NCBI GenBank assembly: GCA_965200045.1
Contig: OZ241330.1
Span: 1,984,001-2,048,000 of the forward strand
DNA: 64,000 nucleotides
Reading direction: 5' to 3'
Source: Bin25 sp026709415
Lineage (GTDB): Bacteria > Bacteroidota > Bacteroidia > Flavobacteriales > Flavobacteriaceae
Shown: positions 26,371 through 34,735 of the stretch, piece after piece
Layout: each line of letters opens with the position of its first letter
How positions within the stretch are numbered: position 1 is the stretch's first letter
Translations under genes and position numbers: made by a program
Notes under the pieces: model-generated
Told to the model about the DNA's origin: nothing
Databases searched by the model: none
What the model saw: only the letters and a program-made list of their open reading frames with translations

Positions 26371-29220
26371 GTGACCGGTTCAAACAATTCAATCAATGTT
26401 TTTGGAGCTAGAGAACACAATCTTCAAAATATTGATGTGCAAATTCCAAGAGATAAACTCATTGTGATGACTGGATTATCTGGAAGTGGCAAATCCTCTT
26501 TAGCTTTTGACACTTTGTATGCTGAAGGTCAACGGAGATATATTGAAACTTTTTCCACGTATATCAAACACCATATTTTAACGCTTGAACGTCCTGATGT
26601 GGATAAGGTTGAAGGGCTATCTCCCGTGATAGCTATTGAACAAAAAACCACCTCCAGAAATCCGCGTTCAACCGTTGGTACCGTCACTGAATTATACGAT
26701 TTCATTCGTTTGCTCTATGCTCGTATTGGAACAGCCTTCAGTTATATCACTAACAAAAGGATGGTCAGCTATACCGATGACCAAATTCAAAACCTTATCC
26801 AAAAAGGATATACAAATAAAAAAATCGCCATTCTAGCACCGCTCGTTCGAGATCGAAAAGGTCATTATCGTCAATTGTTTGCGTCATTGATTAAAAAGGG
26901 ATTTACCAAGGTACGGATTGATGGAAAAGTTAAAGACATAAAACCCAACATGTCTGTAGAACGCTATGAAATTCATAATATCGAATTGGTGGTTGATCGC
27001 CTGATTATGAAATCTAATTCGGATGATAAAGTATTAAAAAGACTTGAAAAAGCCATACGATTAGCTATGGTCATGGGAAAAGAAAGCATCATGGTTCTAA
27101 ATATAGAATCATCAGATGTGAGATATTTCAGTCGAAATTTAATGTGTCCCTATTCCGGTTTGTCATATCCCAAGCCCGAACCCAACACCTTTTCTTTTAA
27201 TTCACGTAAAGGCATGTGTCCTAAATGTAAAGGCATTGGTCACTTGTCCATCATTGATTCAAAAAAAATCATTCCTGATGCCGGGTTGTCTATAAATCAA
27301 GGCGGAATTGCTGGAATGAATGCGACAAAAAATCGTTGGATATTTTCTGAATTTTCTCGTATTGCACAGTGTTTTGAGTTTTCCCTGGATAGCCCCATCC
27401 ATAAAATCCCAAATGAAGCCATGGATATCATACTGCATGGCTCTAAATCCAATTATAAAGTTCCATTGAAGGCATCAAAAATTACCAAGCACATTAAATT
27501 AGATTTTGAAGGCATTATTCCATATTTAAATTCTTTTAATAAAGACAATGCTTCTCATTCACATTGGAAATGGGTTTCCCAGTTCATGACTTCAACGGTG
27601 TGCGATGAATGTGGAGGAAATCGTTTAATTAAAACGGCTCAATTTTACAAGGTAGACGGTCAGTCTATAGGTGAAATATGTCAATGGGATTTAATTCGTT
27701 TAAGTCAATGGTTTAAAGCAATGCCTGATAGACTATCTAAGAATGAACACCTTATTGGGATTGAAATCATCAAAGAAATCAATTCAAGAATTCAATTTTT
27801 AAACGATGTCGGGTTAGGGTATCTTCATTTGAACAGAGATTCAGGAAGTCTCTCAGGTGGGGAATCTCAACGTATTCGTCTGGCCACACAAATAGGTTCT
27901 CAGTTGGTTGGAGTACTCTATATTCTAGACGAACCCAGCATTGGACTTCATCAAAGAGACAATCATCGATTAATTCATTCATTAAAAAACTTAAAAGATC
28001 TAGGTAACTCTATTATCGTGGTTGAACACGATAAAGAAATGATGTTACAAGCCGATTATCTGATCGATTTGGGACCTGGAGCGGGTCAAAATGGTGGAAA
28101 AGTTATTTCGATGGGGAAGCCATCAGAAATCAAATCTCAAAATACCCTAACCGGAAAATATTTGTCTGGAAAACTAGGAATTAATATCCCAAAGATTAGA
28201 AGAGCTGGCAATGGAAAATATATTCAACTAAGAGGCTGTAGGGGTAATAATTTAAAATCAGTTAACCTTAAAATCCCTCTCGGGATGATGGTTGGGATTA
28301 CAGGTGTTTCAGGAAGCGGAAAATCAAGTCTTATCAATCATACGCTCTACCCTATTCTTAAAAATAAAATTTACAATAGTCACGATCCCATACCGCTACC
28401 CTATGAATCGATTAGTGGAACGACACATATCGATAAAGTGATTGACATCAATCAGTCACCTATTGGCAAAACGCCCCGAAGTAACCCAGTAACCTATTGT
28501 AATATATTTTCTCATATCAGAAAGTTATTTGCTTCTACTTTGGAGTCACAAATTCGAGGCTATGATATAGGGCGCTTTAGTTTTAATGTTAAAACGGGCC
28601 GGTGTAGTGAATGTATGGGACGAGGGGTTCAGGAAATTGCTATGAATTTTCTACCTGATGTTGAAGTCGAATGTGATGTTTGTCACGGTAAACGATATAA
28701 TGCTGAAACTTTGGAAATCAAATACAAAGGCAAAACGATCAATGATGTATTGAATTTATCGTTTGATCAAGCTTGTGAGTTTTTCGAAAACATCCCTTCT
28801 CTAAAAAAGAAACTACAGGTATTGTGTGATGTGGGTTTGGGATACTTGACACTAGGGCAACGTTCTACCACCCTATCTGGAGGAGAGTCTCAAAGAATTA
28901 AATTGGCCCGTGAATTGACCAAAATTGCGACTGGGAAAACCATTTATATTTTAGATGAACCCACCACAGGACTGCATCTTGAAGATATCAGAGTCCTCCT
29001 CAAGGTTTTGAATATTTTAGTTGATAAAGGAAATACCATATTAATTATTGAACATAATCTCGATGTGATTAAACAGGTCGACTACATCATTGATATGGGA
29101 CCAGAAGGGGGACAAAATGGCGGGAAAATTGTGGCCACCGGAACACCTGAAAAAATCGTTCAAAAGCAAAACAATCATACAGCACACTATCTGGCTAAAG
29201 AAATAAACCATTCCATATAA
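26371..29220 (+). CDS. uvrA: Excinuclease ABC subunit A
   Basis: UvrA is the damage-recognising ATPase of nucleotide excision repair. The 949-residue protein has two ABC ATPase modules. Walker A motifs are GLSGSGKS at 35-42 and GVSGSGKS at about 645-652, and signature motifs are LSGGESQRI in both halves. The C-terminal zinc module is intact (CSECMGRG and CDVCHGKRYNAETL). In the N-terminal zinc module the first CxxC reads CPYSG instead of CPxCG, so one cysteine is missing, while CPKCKGIG is kept; this variant also occurs in other Bacteroidota UvrA proteins as I recall. The start is GTG. Confidence 0.96.
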   Translation: MTGSNNSINVFGAREHNLQNIDVQIPRDKLIVMTGLSGSGKSSLAFDTLYAEGQRRYIETFSTYIKHHILTLERPDVDKVEGLSPVIAIEQKTTSRNPRSTVGTVTELYDFIRLLYARIGTAFSYITNKRMVSYTDDQIQNLIQKGYTNKKIAILAPLVRDRKGHYRQLFASLIKKGFTKVRIDGKVKDIKPNMSVERYEIHNIELVVDRLIMKSNSDDKVLKRLEKAIRLAMVMGKESIMVLNIESSDVRYFSRNLMCPYSGLSYPKPEPNTFSFNSRKGMCPKCKGIGHLSIIDSKKIIPDAGLSINQGGIAGMNATKNRWIFSEFSRIAQCFEFSLDSPIHKIPNEAMDIILHGSKSNYKVPLKASKITKHIKLDFEGIIPYLNSFNKDNASHSHWKWVSQFMTSTVCDECGGNRLIKTAQFYKVDGQSIGEICQWDLIRLSQWFKAMPDRLSKNEHLIGIEIIKEINSRIQFLNDVGLGYLHLNRDSGSLSGGESQRIRLATQIGSQLVGVLYILDEPSIGLHQRDNHRLIHSLKNLKDLGNSIIVVEHDKEMMLQADYLIDLGPGAGQNGGKVISMGKPSEIKSQNTLTGKYLSGKLGINIPKIRRAGNGKYIQLRGCRGNNLKSVNLKIPLGMMVGITGVSGSGKSSLINHTLYPILKNKIYNSHDPIPLPYESISGTTHIDKVIDINQSPIGKTPRSNPVTYCNIFSHIRKLFASTLESQIRGYDIGRFSFNVKTGRCSECMGRGVQEIAMNFLPDVEVECDVCHGKRYNAETLEIKYKGKTINDVLNLSFDQACEFFENIPSLKKKLQVLCDVGLGYLTLGQRSTTLSGGESQRIKLARELTKIATGKTIYILDEPTTGLHLEDIRVLLKVLNILVDKGNTILIIEHNLDVIKQVDYIIDMGPEGGQNGGKIVATGTPEKIVQKQNNHTAHYLAKEINHSI

Positions 29221-29225
29221 ACTTC

Positions 29226-29909
29226 ATGAGTACCAAAAAAACTTTGACTTGGCATCAAACCAAAACCCAAGACAATTGGATGATTTTTAAAGTCATCAGT
29301 GAATTTGTTGAAGCCTTTGACACCCTAGAGTCTATTGGTCCATGTATTTCCATTTTTGGTTCAGCTCAAACAAAACCAAACCATCCAGACTATCAGCTCA
29401 CCGTGGATATTTCAAAGGCTATTGTCAACTTAGGTTTTGGAATTATCAGTGGGGGAGGTCCAGGCATTATGGAAGCTGCCAATAAGGGAGCCCATCAAGC
29501 CAATGGGACTTCTGTTGGTTTACATATAGAATTGCCCTCAGAACAATTCAGCAATTCTTATATCGATAAAAATCGTTTAATCGCCTTTAAATATTTTTTT
29601 ACTCGAAAAGTCATGTTTGTCAAATACGCTCAAGGATTTGTGGTCATGCCTGGCGGTTTTGGCACTTTGGATGAGTTTTTTGAAGCGATTACATTGATTC
29701 AAACCCAAAAAATCAATCCATTTCCAATCGTATTGGTTGGCTCTGGCTATTGGAACGGTCTTTTGGATTGGTTGAATGACTCTTTGTTGAAAACAGGTAA
29801 AATTAAACCCCATGACACGGCCCTGTTTTCTGTTGTTGACACGACGAAAGAAGTTGTTGATAAAATCACAGCATTTCATAAAAAGGGAATTTATAAACCC
29901 AATTTTTAA
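29226..29909 (+). CDS. LOG family protein (TIGR00730, nucleotide phosphoribohydrolase-like)
   Basis: The 227-residue protein carries the LOG signature in two parts: GGGPGIMEAANKGAHQANG and PGGFGTLDEFFEAITLIQT. Family members hydrolyse nucleoside 5'-monophosphates, in plants releasing active cytokinin, and are often mislabelled lysine decarboxylase. It starts 6 nt after uvrA and probably shares its transcript. The physiological substrate in this bacterium is unknown. Confidence 0.88.
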   Translation: MSTKKTLTWHQTKTQDNWMIFKVISEFVEAFDTLESIGPCISIFGSAQTKPNHPDYQLTVDISKAIVNLGFGIISGGGPGIMEAANKGAHQANGTSVGLHIELPSEQFSNSYIDKNRLIAFKYFFTRKVMFVKYAQGFVVMPGGFGTLDEFFEAITLIQTQKINPFPIVLVGSGYWNGLLDWLNDSLLKTGKIKPHDTALFSVVDTTKEVVDKITAFHKKGIYKPNF

Positions 29910-29959
29910 GTCACGTCTTTGTTTCTTTTGAGTTAACTTTTTATTTGGTGCCAAATCAT

Positions 29960-32803
29960 ATGAAGTTCTCCTATTTGGGATTTTTTTTGATCATTTTCAA
30001 TAGTCTTATTGCCTGGGCTCAAAGCCAAAGAACCCAATATTCTATTGATGCTGAATTATCCATAGATGAATATCATGTTTCTGTTGCACAAATAATCTCT
30101 TTTAAAAATCCAACGAATGAGGAAACCGACATCTTTTATTTGCTAGACTGGAATAACGCTTATGCCAATAGCCAAACACCACTTTCAGACCACCTAGCGG
30201 AAGACTTTAATCGGCGATTTTATCTCTCAGGAAACCATGCCAAGGGAAACACTCAAGTCCAAAGCATCAGTTTTAAAGATCAATCTCTAGCGTATCAACG
30301 GCTGAGCAAACAACCTGACATTATCCAAATTGTTACTCCCTATTCAATAAAACCCAAGGAATCCATCGAACTCACCTTACATTATAAAATTAAAATACCT
30401 AGTAATCGGTTTACTGGGATAGGGGTTAAAAATGGGGAAAGCATCATTTTGAGAAATTGGTATATCCGTTTGGCTCCATTTATTGACAATCAATGGTTAC
30501 TCCACAGCGAGTTGGGGCTCAGTGACAATAGCCACCTGCCTTCTGATTACAGAATTGATTGGAGGATACCCAATGGCATGCATTTTTATAGCAATCTAAT
30601 CAACGAAAGCCCAGTTGTCGGGAAAAGCCATAAAGACATTTTATACGCAGGGCAAAATCTTACTCGGGCTGACTTTGTTTTTAGTTATCAAAAACAGTTT
30701 GAAAAATTTGATTTACGAAATGGTAGAATCATAGAAACCGACATCATTCCTTCGACCTTGAATCTAGATCATCTTTATGAGATGATCAATAAAATTGATG
30801 ATTTTATTATTGAAAAAACGGCCATGCACTCGCATCCGAAACAGATGGTATTGTCCTTAGATCACGATAAAAACCCTTTTATAGGACTCAACCTATTACC
30901 CAGATGGCTTGATCTATACCCCGATGGATTTCGATTTGAATTAGAGTATCTCATAGCCAGTCTGAGGGGTTACTTGCACAATTTACCCATTGATAAAAGA
31001 AAAAACCATTGGATTATCAATGGACTTCAAACCTATTTTGTAATTCAATATGTAGAGGAATTTTATCCTGATTTAAAGTTTTTAGGCAACATTTCCAATC
31101 TCAAACTAATACAATCCTATCAATGGAGTAACCTCAATTTTAATGAAAGTTATTTGTTCTTTATTCAAGCCTCTGAGGCTTCGCAAGATTTTCAACCCGA
31201 TGGGTTGTCAAAAGAAAAACTAACTCGTTATAATCATCAAACCATTTCTCCCTATCGGGTAGGCACTGGTTTGGTTTACCTTGAAAATTATTTTAATGAG
31301 AATATTCCAGAAGTTGATTTTGAACAAGTCATAAAAGATTATAGTCATTCAATGTTTTACGAGTTTACCAACGATGAAACGAATGATTTTTCAAGTTTTT
31401 TTCAAAAAAGCACCACCTTGGATTTATCTTGGTTTTTTGACACCTATCTCAATGGTGCTGAAAATATAGATGTTTCTATTAAATCATTTCAAAAAAAAGA
31501 GCACCTTTATCAAATTGAATTAGATGAAAAGAATGGAAAATCTTTACCCGTTGAAGTTGTTTTTTATGATGACAATCGAGAAAAAATTGATTCAAGATGG
31601 ATTGATCTGAAAAAGGGAGAAACGACTCGATTTAATTGGCCAATTAATCAAAGTGCCTATGTAGCGGTCAATCCTAAATTAACTCTAGCCGATAGTAATC
31701 GTAAGAATAATTGGCATATTACCAGTCAAAATATGGATGTCAAACCATTCAAACTACAATTTGGTTTTGATATTGATAATCCCACTCGAACTCAATTGTT
31801 TTATTACCCTTGGACCAAATACAATACTTATGATGGCATCACTATCGGCACTCGATTATTCAATATTCAAGAAAAAAAACAAACTATCCGATTTGATTTC
31901 GAACCATTGTATTCTTTAAAAGAGGACACTTTTGTTGGAGATGCTAAATTTTCGATTAATTTATACAAGGATAATCTGAGTAAATACCGAGAACAATATT
32001 CTTTTAATTTCAATACATTTCATTACGATGCTGGTTTGCGTTACTCCTTGTTTAGACCATCGATTCGTTGGTATTTTAGACCATCCGATTTAAGATCCAG
32101 AAAAAACCATTTAGCAGAAATTGCCCTATACTCTGTTCGCTTTGATCAAAGCGAAGTGTCTAGTGAATTACCTAACTACGATGTCGTATCACTTCGTCAC
32201 CTTTTTTCAAATAAAGAAGCCATCAATTACTTCACTTTTGATACTGGTTTAGAACTATCTAAAGATTTTTCAAAACTTTCATGGACTCTTGATTATCGCC
32301 GACTTCAACACAATGGCAGTCAAATTGGGGCTCGCATTTTTATCGGCAAGTTTTTGAGTAATCCCTTGAAAGATGACTATTTTCACTATCGAATTAGCAA
32401 ACCCAAAGATTATTTGTTTCGATATCGAGTTTTTGGAAGAAGTGACACCACTGGAATATTCAGTCAACAGTTTATCAATTTAGATGGCGCGTTTAAAACC
32501 GATTTCACCGATGGAATCTCAGATAATTTTATGGCTACTACCAATCTTTATTTCGGTGTTTGGAAGTTCATCGAACTATATGGCGATTTTGCCTTGTTGA
32601 AATCCAAAGAATTATCTGCAAAAACATTCTGGGGTGGTGGTATTCGATTGAATATTGTCCCCGATTATTTAGAGTTCTTTTTTCCACTAGTCGCCAAAAA
32701 CCAGAGTCCAATCAACGATCATGGTTATTTTCGAAATATTCGATTTACTTTTTACATTCATCCCAATGTCTTTAGAGAGCTCTTTTCGAAACGCTGGGAA
32801 TGA
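29960..32803 (+). CDS. Exported M1-peptidase-like protein without zinc ligands, barrel-like C-terminus
   Basis: The precursor of about 947 residues has a signal peptide (LGFFLIIFNSLIAWAQ). The first half follows the M1/gluzincin layout: a beta-sandwich N-terminal domain and then a helical domain with KNHWIINGLQTYFVIQYVEEFYP. In active relatives the corresponding motif reads NEGLxTY and is preceded by HExxH. Here the glutamate is replaced and no HExxH is present, so catalysis by zinc is unlikely. From about residue 600 on, alternating aromatic/polar strands (DYLFRYRVFGRSD, FMATTNLYFGVWKF, YFRNIRFTFYIHP) suggest a beta barrel or another large beta domain. I take ATG 29960; TTG 29945 is in frame. 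The role is unknown, possibly envelope-associated. Confidence 0.55.
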   Translation: MKFSYLGFFLIIFNSLIAWAQSQRTQYSIDAELSIDEYHVSVAQIISFKNPTNEETDIFYLLDWNNAYANSQTPLSDHLAEDFNRRFYLSGNHAKGNTQVQSISFKDQSLAYQRLSKQPDIIQIVTPYSIKPKESIELTLHYKIKIPSNRFTGIGVKNGESIILRNWYIRLAPFIDNQWLLHSELGLSDNSHLPSDYRIDWRIPNGMHFYSNLINESPVVGKSHKDILYAGQNLTRADFVFSYQKQFEKFDLRNGRIIETDIIPSTLNLDHLYEMINKIDDFIIEKTAMHSHPKQMVLSLDHDKNPFIGLNLLPRWLDLYPDGFRFELEYLIASLRGYLHNLPIDKRKNHWIINGLQTYFVIQYVEEFYPDLKFLGNISNLKLIQSYQWSNLNFNESYLFFIQASEASQDFQPDGLSKEKLTRYNHQTISPYRVGTGLVYLENYFNENIPEVDFEQVIKDYSHSMFYEFTNDETNDFSSFFQKSTTLDLSWFFDTYLNGAENIDVSIKSFQKKEHLYQIELDEKNGKSLPVEVVFYDDNREKIDSRWIDLKKGETTRFNWPINQSAYVAVNPKLTLADSNRKNNWHITSQNMDVKPFKLQFGFDIDNPTRTQLFYYPWTKYNTYDGITIGTRLFNIQEKKQTIRFDFEPLYSLKEDTFVGDAKFSINLYKDNLSKYREQYSFNFNTFHYDAGLRYSLFRPSIRWYFRPSDLRSRKNHLAEIALYSVRFDQSEVSSELPNYDVVSLRHLFSNKEAINYFTFDTGLELSKDFSKLSWTLDYRRLQHNGSQIGARIFIGKFLSNPLKDDYFHYRISKPKDYLFRYRVFGRSDTTGIFSQQFINLDGAFKTDFTDGISDNFMATTNLYFGVWKFIELYGDFALLKSKELSAKTFWGGGIRLNIVPDYLEFFFPLVAKNQSPINDHGYFRNIRFTFYIHPNVFRELFSKRWE

Positions 32804-32902
32804 ATAAGGAAATCCATGAAAAAAGATTCTGAAGAGAATTGCTCCCCATCTACAAAGGATTGCCAAAAACAGTTTCATTCTATGAATGAACTCACTTAAT
32901 TT

Positions 32903-32928
32903 GGGAACTATACACTTAACTACACGGA
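32903..32928 (+). repeat. Left inverted repeat of the passenger-gene segment
   Basis: The repeat begins gggaactatacacttaact and ends acacgga. It matches the reverse complement of 34287-34312 at 25 of 26 positions. Confidence 0.85.
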
Positions 32929-33063
32929 TTTTCATAAATTCGGCCGAAAATCAACTACATGACTCAACATTTATCGCTACTCCGATGATTCCCTGATGAA
33001 AAACTACCGAAAGAGATACCGAAACGATACGACTTATTAATAAAATCATTTAAAACATAAAAC

Positions 33064-34164
33064 ATGCCAGCTCCTTTATTGATTCCAGCCATTTATGTCC
33101 TTTCTGGTTTATTAGCAGGGAAAGGAATTTCGGATTATTTCAAACGAAAAAGAAAAAAAACGGAAGCCCAACGTTTATTCGATGAACAAATCAAGCCACC
33201 GTATCTTGAATTACTACAATATTCTAAAAAAACAATGAATCATCTCAGCATTGCTGGGAACGTCTTGTTTTCATCGAGTGCCTCGAAAGAAATCAATCAA
33301 TTCATTCAACGTGTCTTCGAACAACGGAATGGTGCGTGGGGTCAAGCCATGGACGTCATATATACCAAAACATGGATTGGTGGCTCGGATCACCGTATGT
33401 ATGATGGTTCCCATACCTTATGGGATGCGTGGCTCAAAGGTTATCGAGCCACTGATTATCCTTTTTTTGAATCATTAAGGAAATATTTCAATGCCCTTTG
33501 GAATGATGTGGTGACCCCCAAAGGATTACCGATTATAAATTGGGAGCAGGAACAATTCAAACAAGTTCAAGAACAACTTCATAAGAATTTAGGCATCGAT
33601 CCTCAATGGACAAAAAGTATGGCGAATTTCAACGCTAAAGATTTATTTGGTGCGACTTTAGGGAGTATCGCTATTTTATATCATTGGAAGATTAAAGACA
33701 CGAAGCATTTTGCTGATATCGTTTCTTCTTTGGGGTTGACGGCTGTTTTTTCGGCCAACCCCATATTATCGATGATCACGATGATTGGTTTCGCTAGAGC
33801 TTATCATTTAAATCAAAAACAAGGCAAAAAACCGTCTTTCTTAATGTCTGGAACGGCCAGAGGATTACTATCCACTGGAGGATTTATGGCTTTAACGGCT
33901 TTTTTTCCAACTACTTTTGCTATTCGGATCACATTAGGGTTGGTTAGCTCTTTAGTTTTAAGGAAACTTTATGATCAAGTTGAAGAAGACTTCATGGAAA
34001 AGACAGATCGAGAATTCCCCATTTATAAAGAATTGGAAAATTCTTTTGAGAAAATCGTCCATCAAACCACGCCCCTTATGAAAGTCAATATCCAAGAAAT
34101 ATTCCCAGAATATCGAAAAGAACAATACCAAGGGCATCAAGAACAAAGCTATAATTGGTCATGA
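33064..34164 (+). CDS. Unrecognised membrane-associated protein inside inverted repeats
   Basis: The 366-residue product opens with a hydrophobic stretch (LLIPAIYVLSGLLAGKGI) followed by a very basic segment (FKRKRKKTEAQR), which suggests an N-terminal anchor. A soluble middle contains WIGGSDHRMYDGSHTLWDAW. Three hydrophobic stretches between about 195 and 305 (LGSIAILYHW, GLTAVFSANPILSMITMIGF, GGFMALTAFFPTTFAIRI) look membrane-embedded, and the C-terminus is charged. I recognise no family. Neither DDE nor HUH transposase motifs are visible. Its position between inverted repeats makes it a passenger gene, and its function is unknown. Confidence 0.6.
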   Translation: MPAPLLIPAIYVLSGLLAGKGISDYFKRKRKKTEAQRLFDEQIKPPYLELLQYSKKTMNHLSIAGNVLFSSSASKEINQFIQRVFEQRNGAWGQAMDVIYTKTWIGGSDHRMYDGSHTLWDAWLKGYRATDYPFFESLRKYFNALWNDVVTPKGLPIINWEQEQFKQVQEQLHKNLGIDPQWTKSMANFNAKDLFGATLGSIAILYHWKIKDTKHFADIVSSLGLTAVFSANPILSMITMIGFARAYHLNQKQGKKPSFLMSGTARGLLSTGGFMALTAFFPTTFAIRITLGLVSSLVLRKLYDQVEEDFMEKTDREFPIYKELENSFEKIVHQTTPLMKVNIQEIFPEYRKEQYQGHQEQSYNWS

Positions 34165-34286
34165 AATTCAATGTGATTTTCCCATTCTTATAATCTCATC
34201 AAATACCTTCGAGGGAGCCATCAACATCGAGAAATAACCTTCTGATAATTGTTTCTATGGCACTAATTCTTTATAGATAAAGTAAC

Positions 34287-34312
34287 TCCGTGTAGTTAAG
34301 TATATAGTTCCC
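34287..34312 (-). repeat. Right inverted repeat of the passenger-gene segment
   Basis: The repeat begins tccgtgtagttaagtatata and ends gttccc. It is the inverted partner of 32903-32928. Confidence 0.85.
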
Positions 34313-34708
34313 TAAAGTTTGTGCTTTTCGTACTCTGTTCACATTCTAACTTATCTTTAACTCTCAAGTGCATCATTATTTCGATTAAAATTTCTCACAT
34401 CAAATGGGTATGTAAAACTCATATGGCATCGTTTTCGTCTTGTCGTTCACTACTTTAAGTTTGGTTAAATCATTGATATTATCTCATTCCTCCATTCGAT
34501 TGAAACAAGTAACTTCTTCTATTTCATTCAACCAGATTGCCAAAAGTTTTAAATATTGTATTCGATTGATGAACTTAGTTTTTAGCATTTAATCGATCCC
34601 TAATAAAGAGACTCTTTTGCTATGAAAATAGCCTCCATTTAAGTCATGTTTGAGAGGTTAGTCGTATTCTGGGAATCCCATGCTAAATAAGCTTTGACTC
34701 ATTTTATG
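34313..34708. other. Intergenic region with no convincing gene
   Basis: This AT-rich spacer lies between the right inverted repeat and the E1 gene. On the minus strand a 34-codon frame (starting MLKTKFINRIQYLKLL) is followed after its stop by further open sequence in the same frame. This may be a decayed gene but is too short to name. Confidence 0.35.
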
Positions 34709-34716
34709 TAATTTTG
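34709..34716 (+). promoter_or_regulatory. Candidate -7 element before the E1 gene
   Basis: TAATTTTG matches the TAnnTTTG consensus and lies about 19 nt before the GTG start. No TTTG box at the expected distance is evident. Confidence 0.35.
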
Positions 34717-34735
34717 GACTTCTTTACTTTCCCAA

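Larger units (their letters stand above)
32903..34312. mobile_element. 1.4 kb segment bounded by 26-bp inverted repeats, carrying a passenger gene
   Basis: Two 26-bp inverted repeats differing at one position lie at 32903-32928 and 34287-34312. They enclose a single gene (33064-34164) that does not look like a transposase. The total length of 1410 bp is in the range of simple insertion sequences. It could be a non-autonomous element moved in trans, or a segment flanked by two solitary IS ends. No target-site duplication is obvious by eye. Confidence 0.5.

Noticed and set aside
26371..29220. Defective UvrA because one zinc cysteine is missing
   Set aside because: The same CPxx(S/T)G variation is, as I recall, normal in Bacteroidota UvrA, and all ATPase motifs are intact.
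33064..34164. Transposase assignment for the gene between inverted repeats
   Set aside because: No DDE, HUH or serine/tyrosine recombinase motif is visible, and several hydrophobic stretches argue for a membrane protein.
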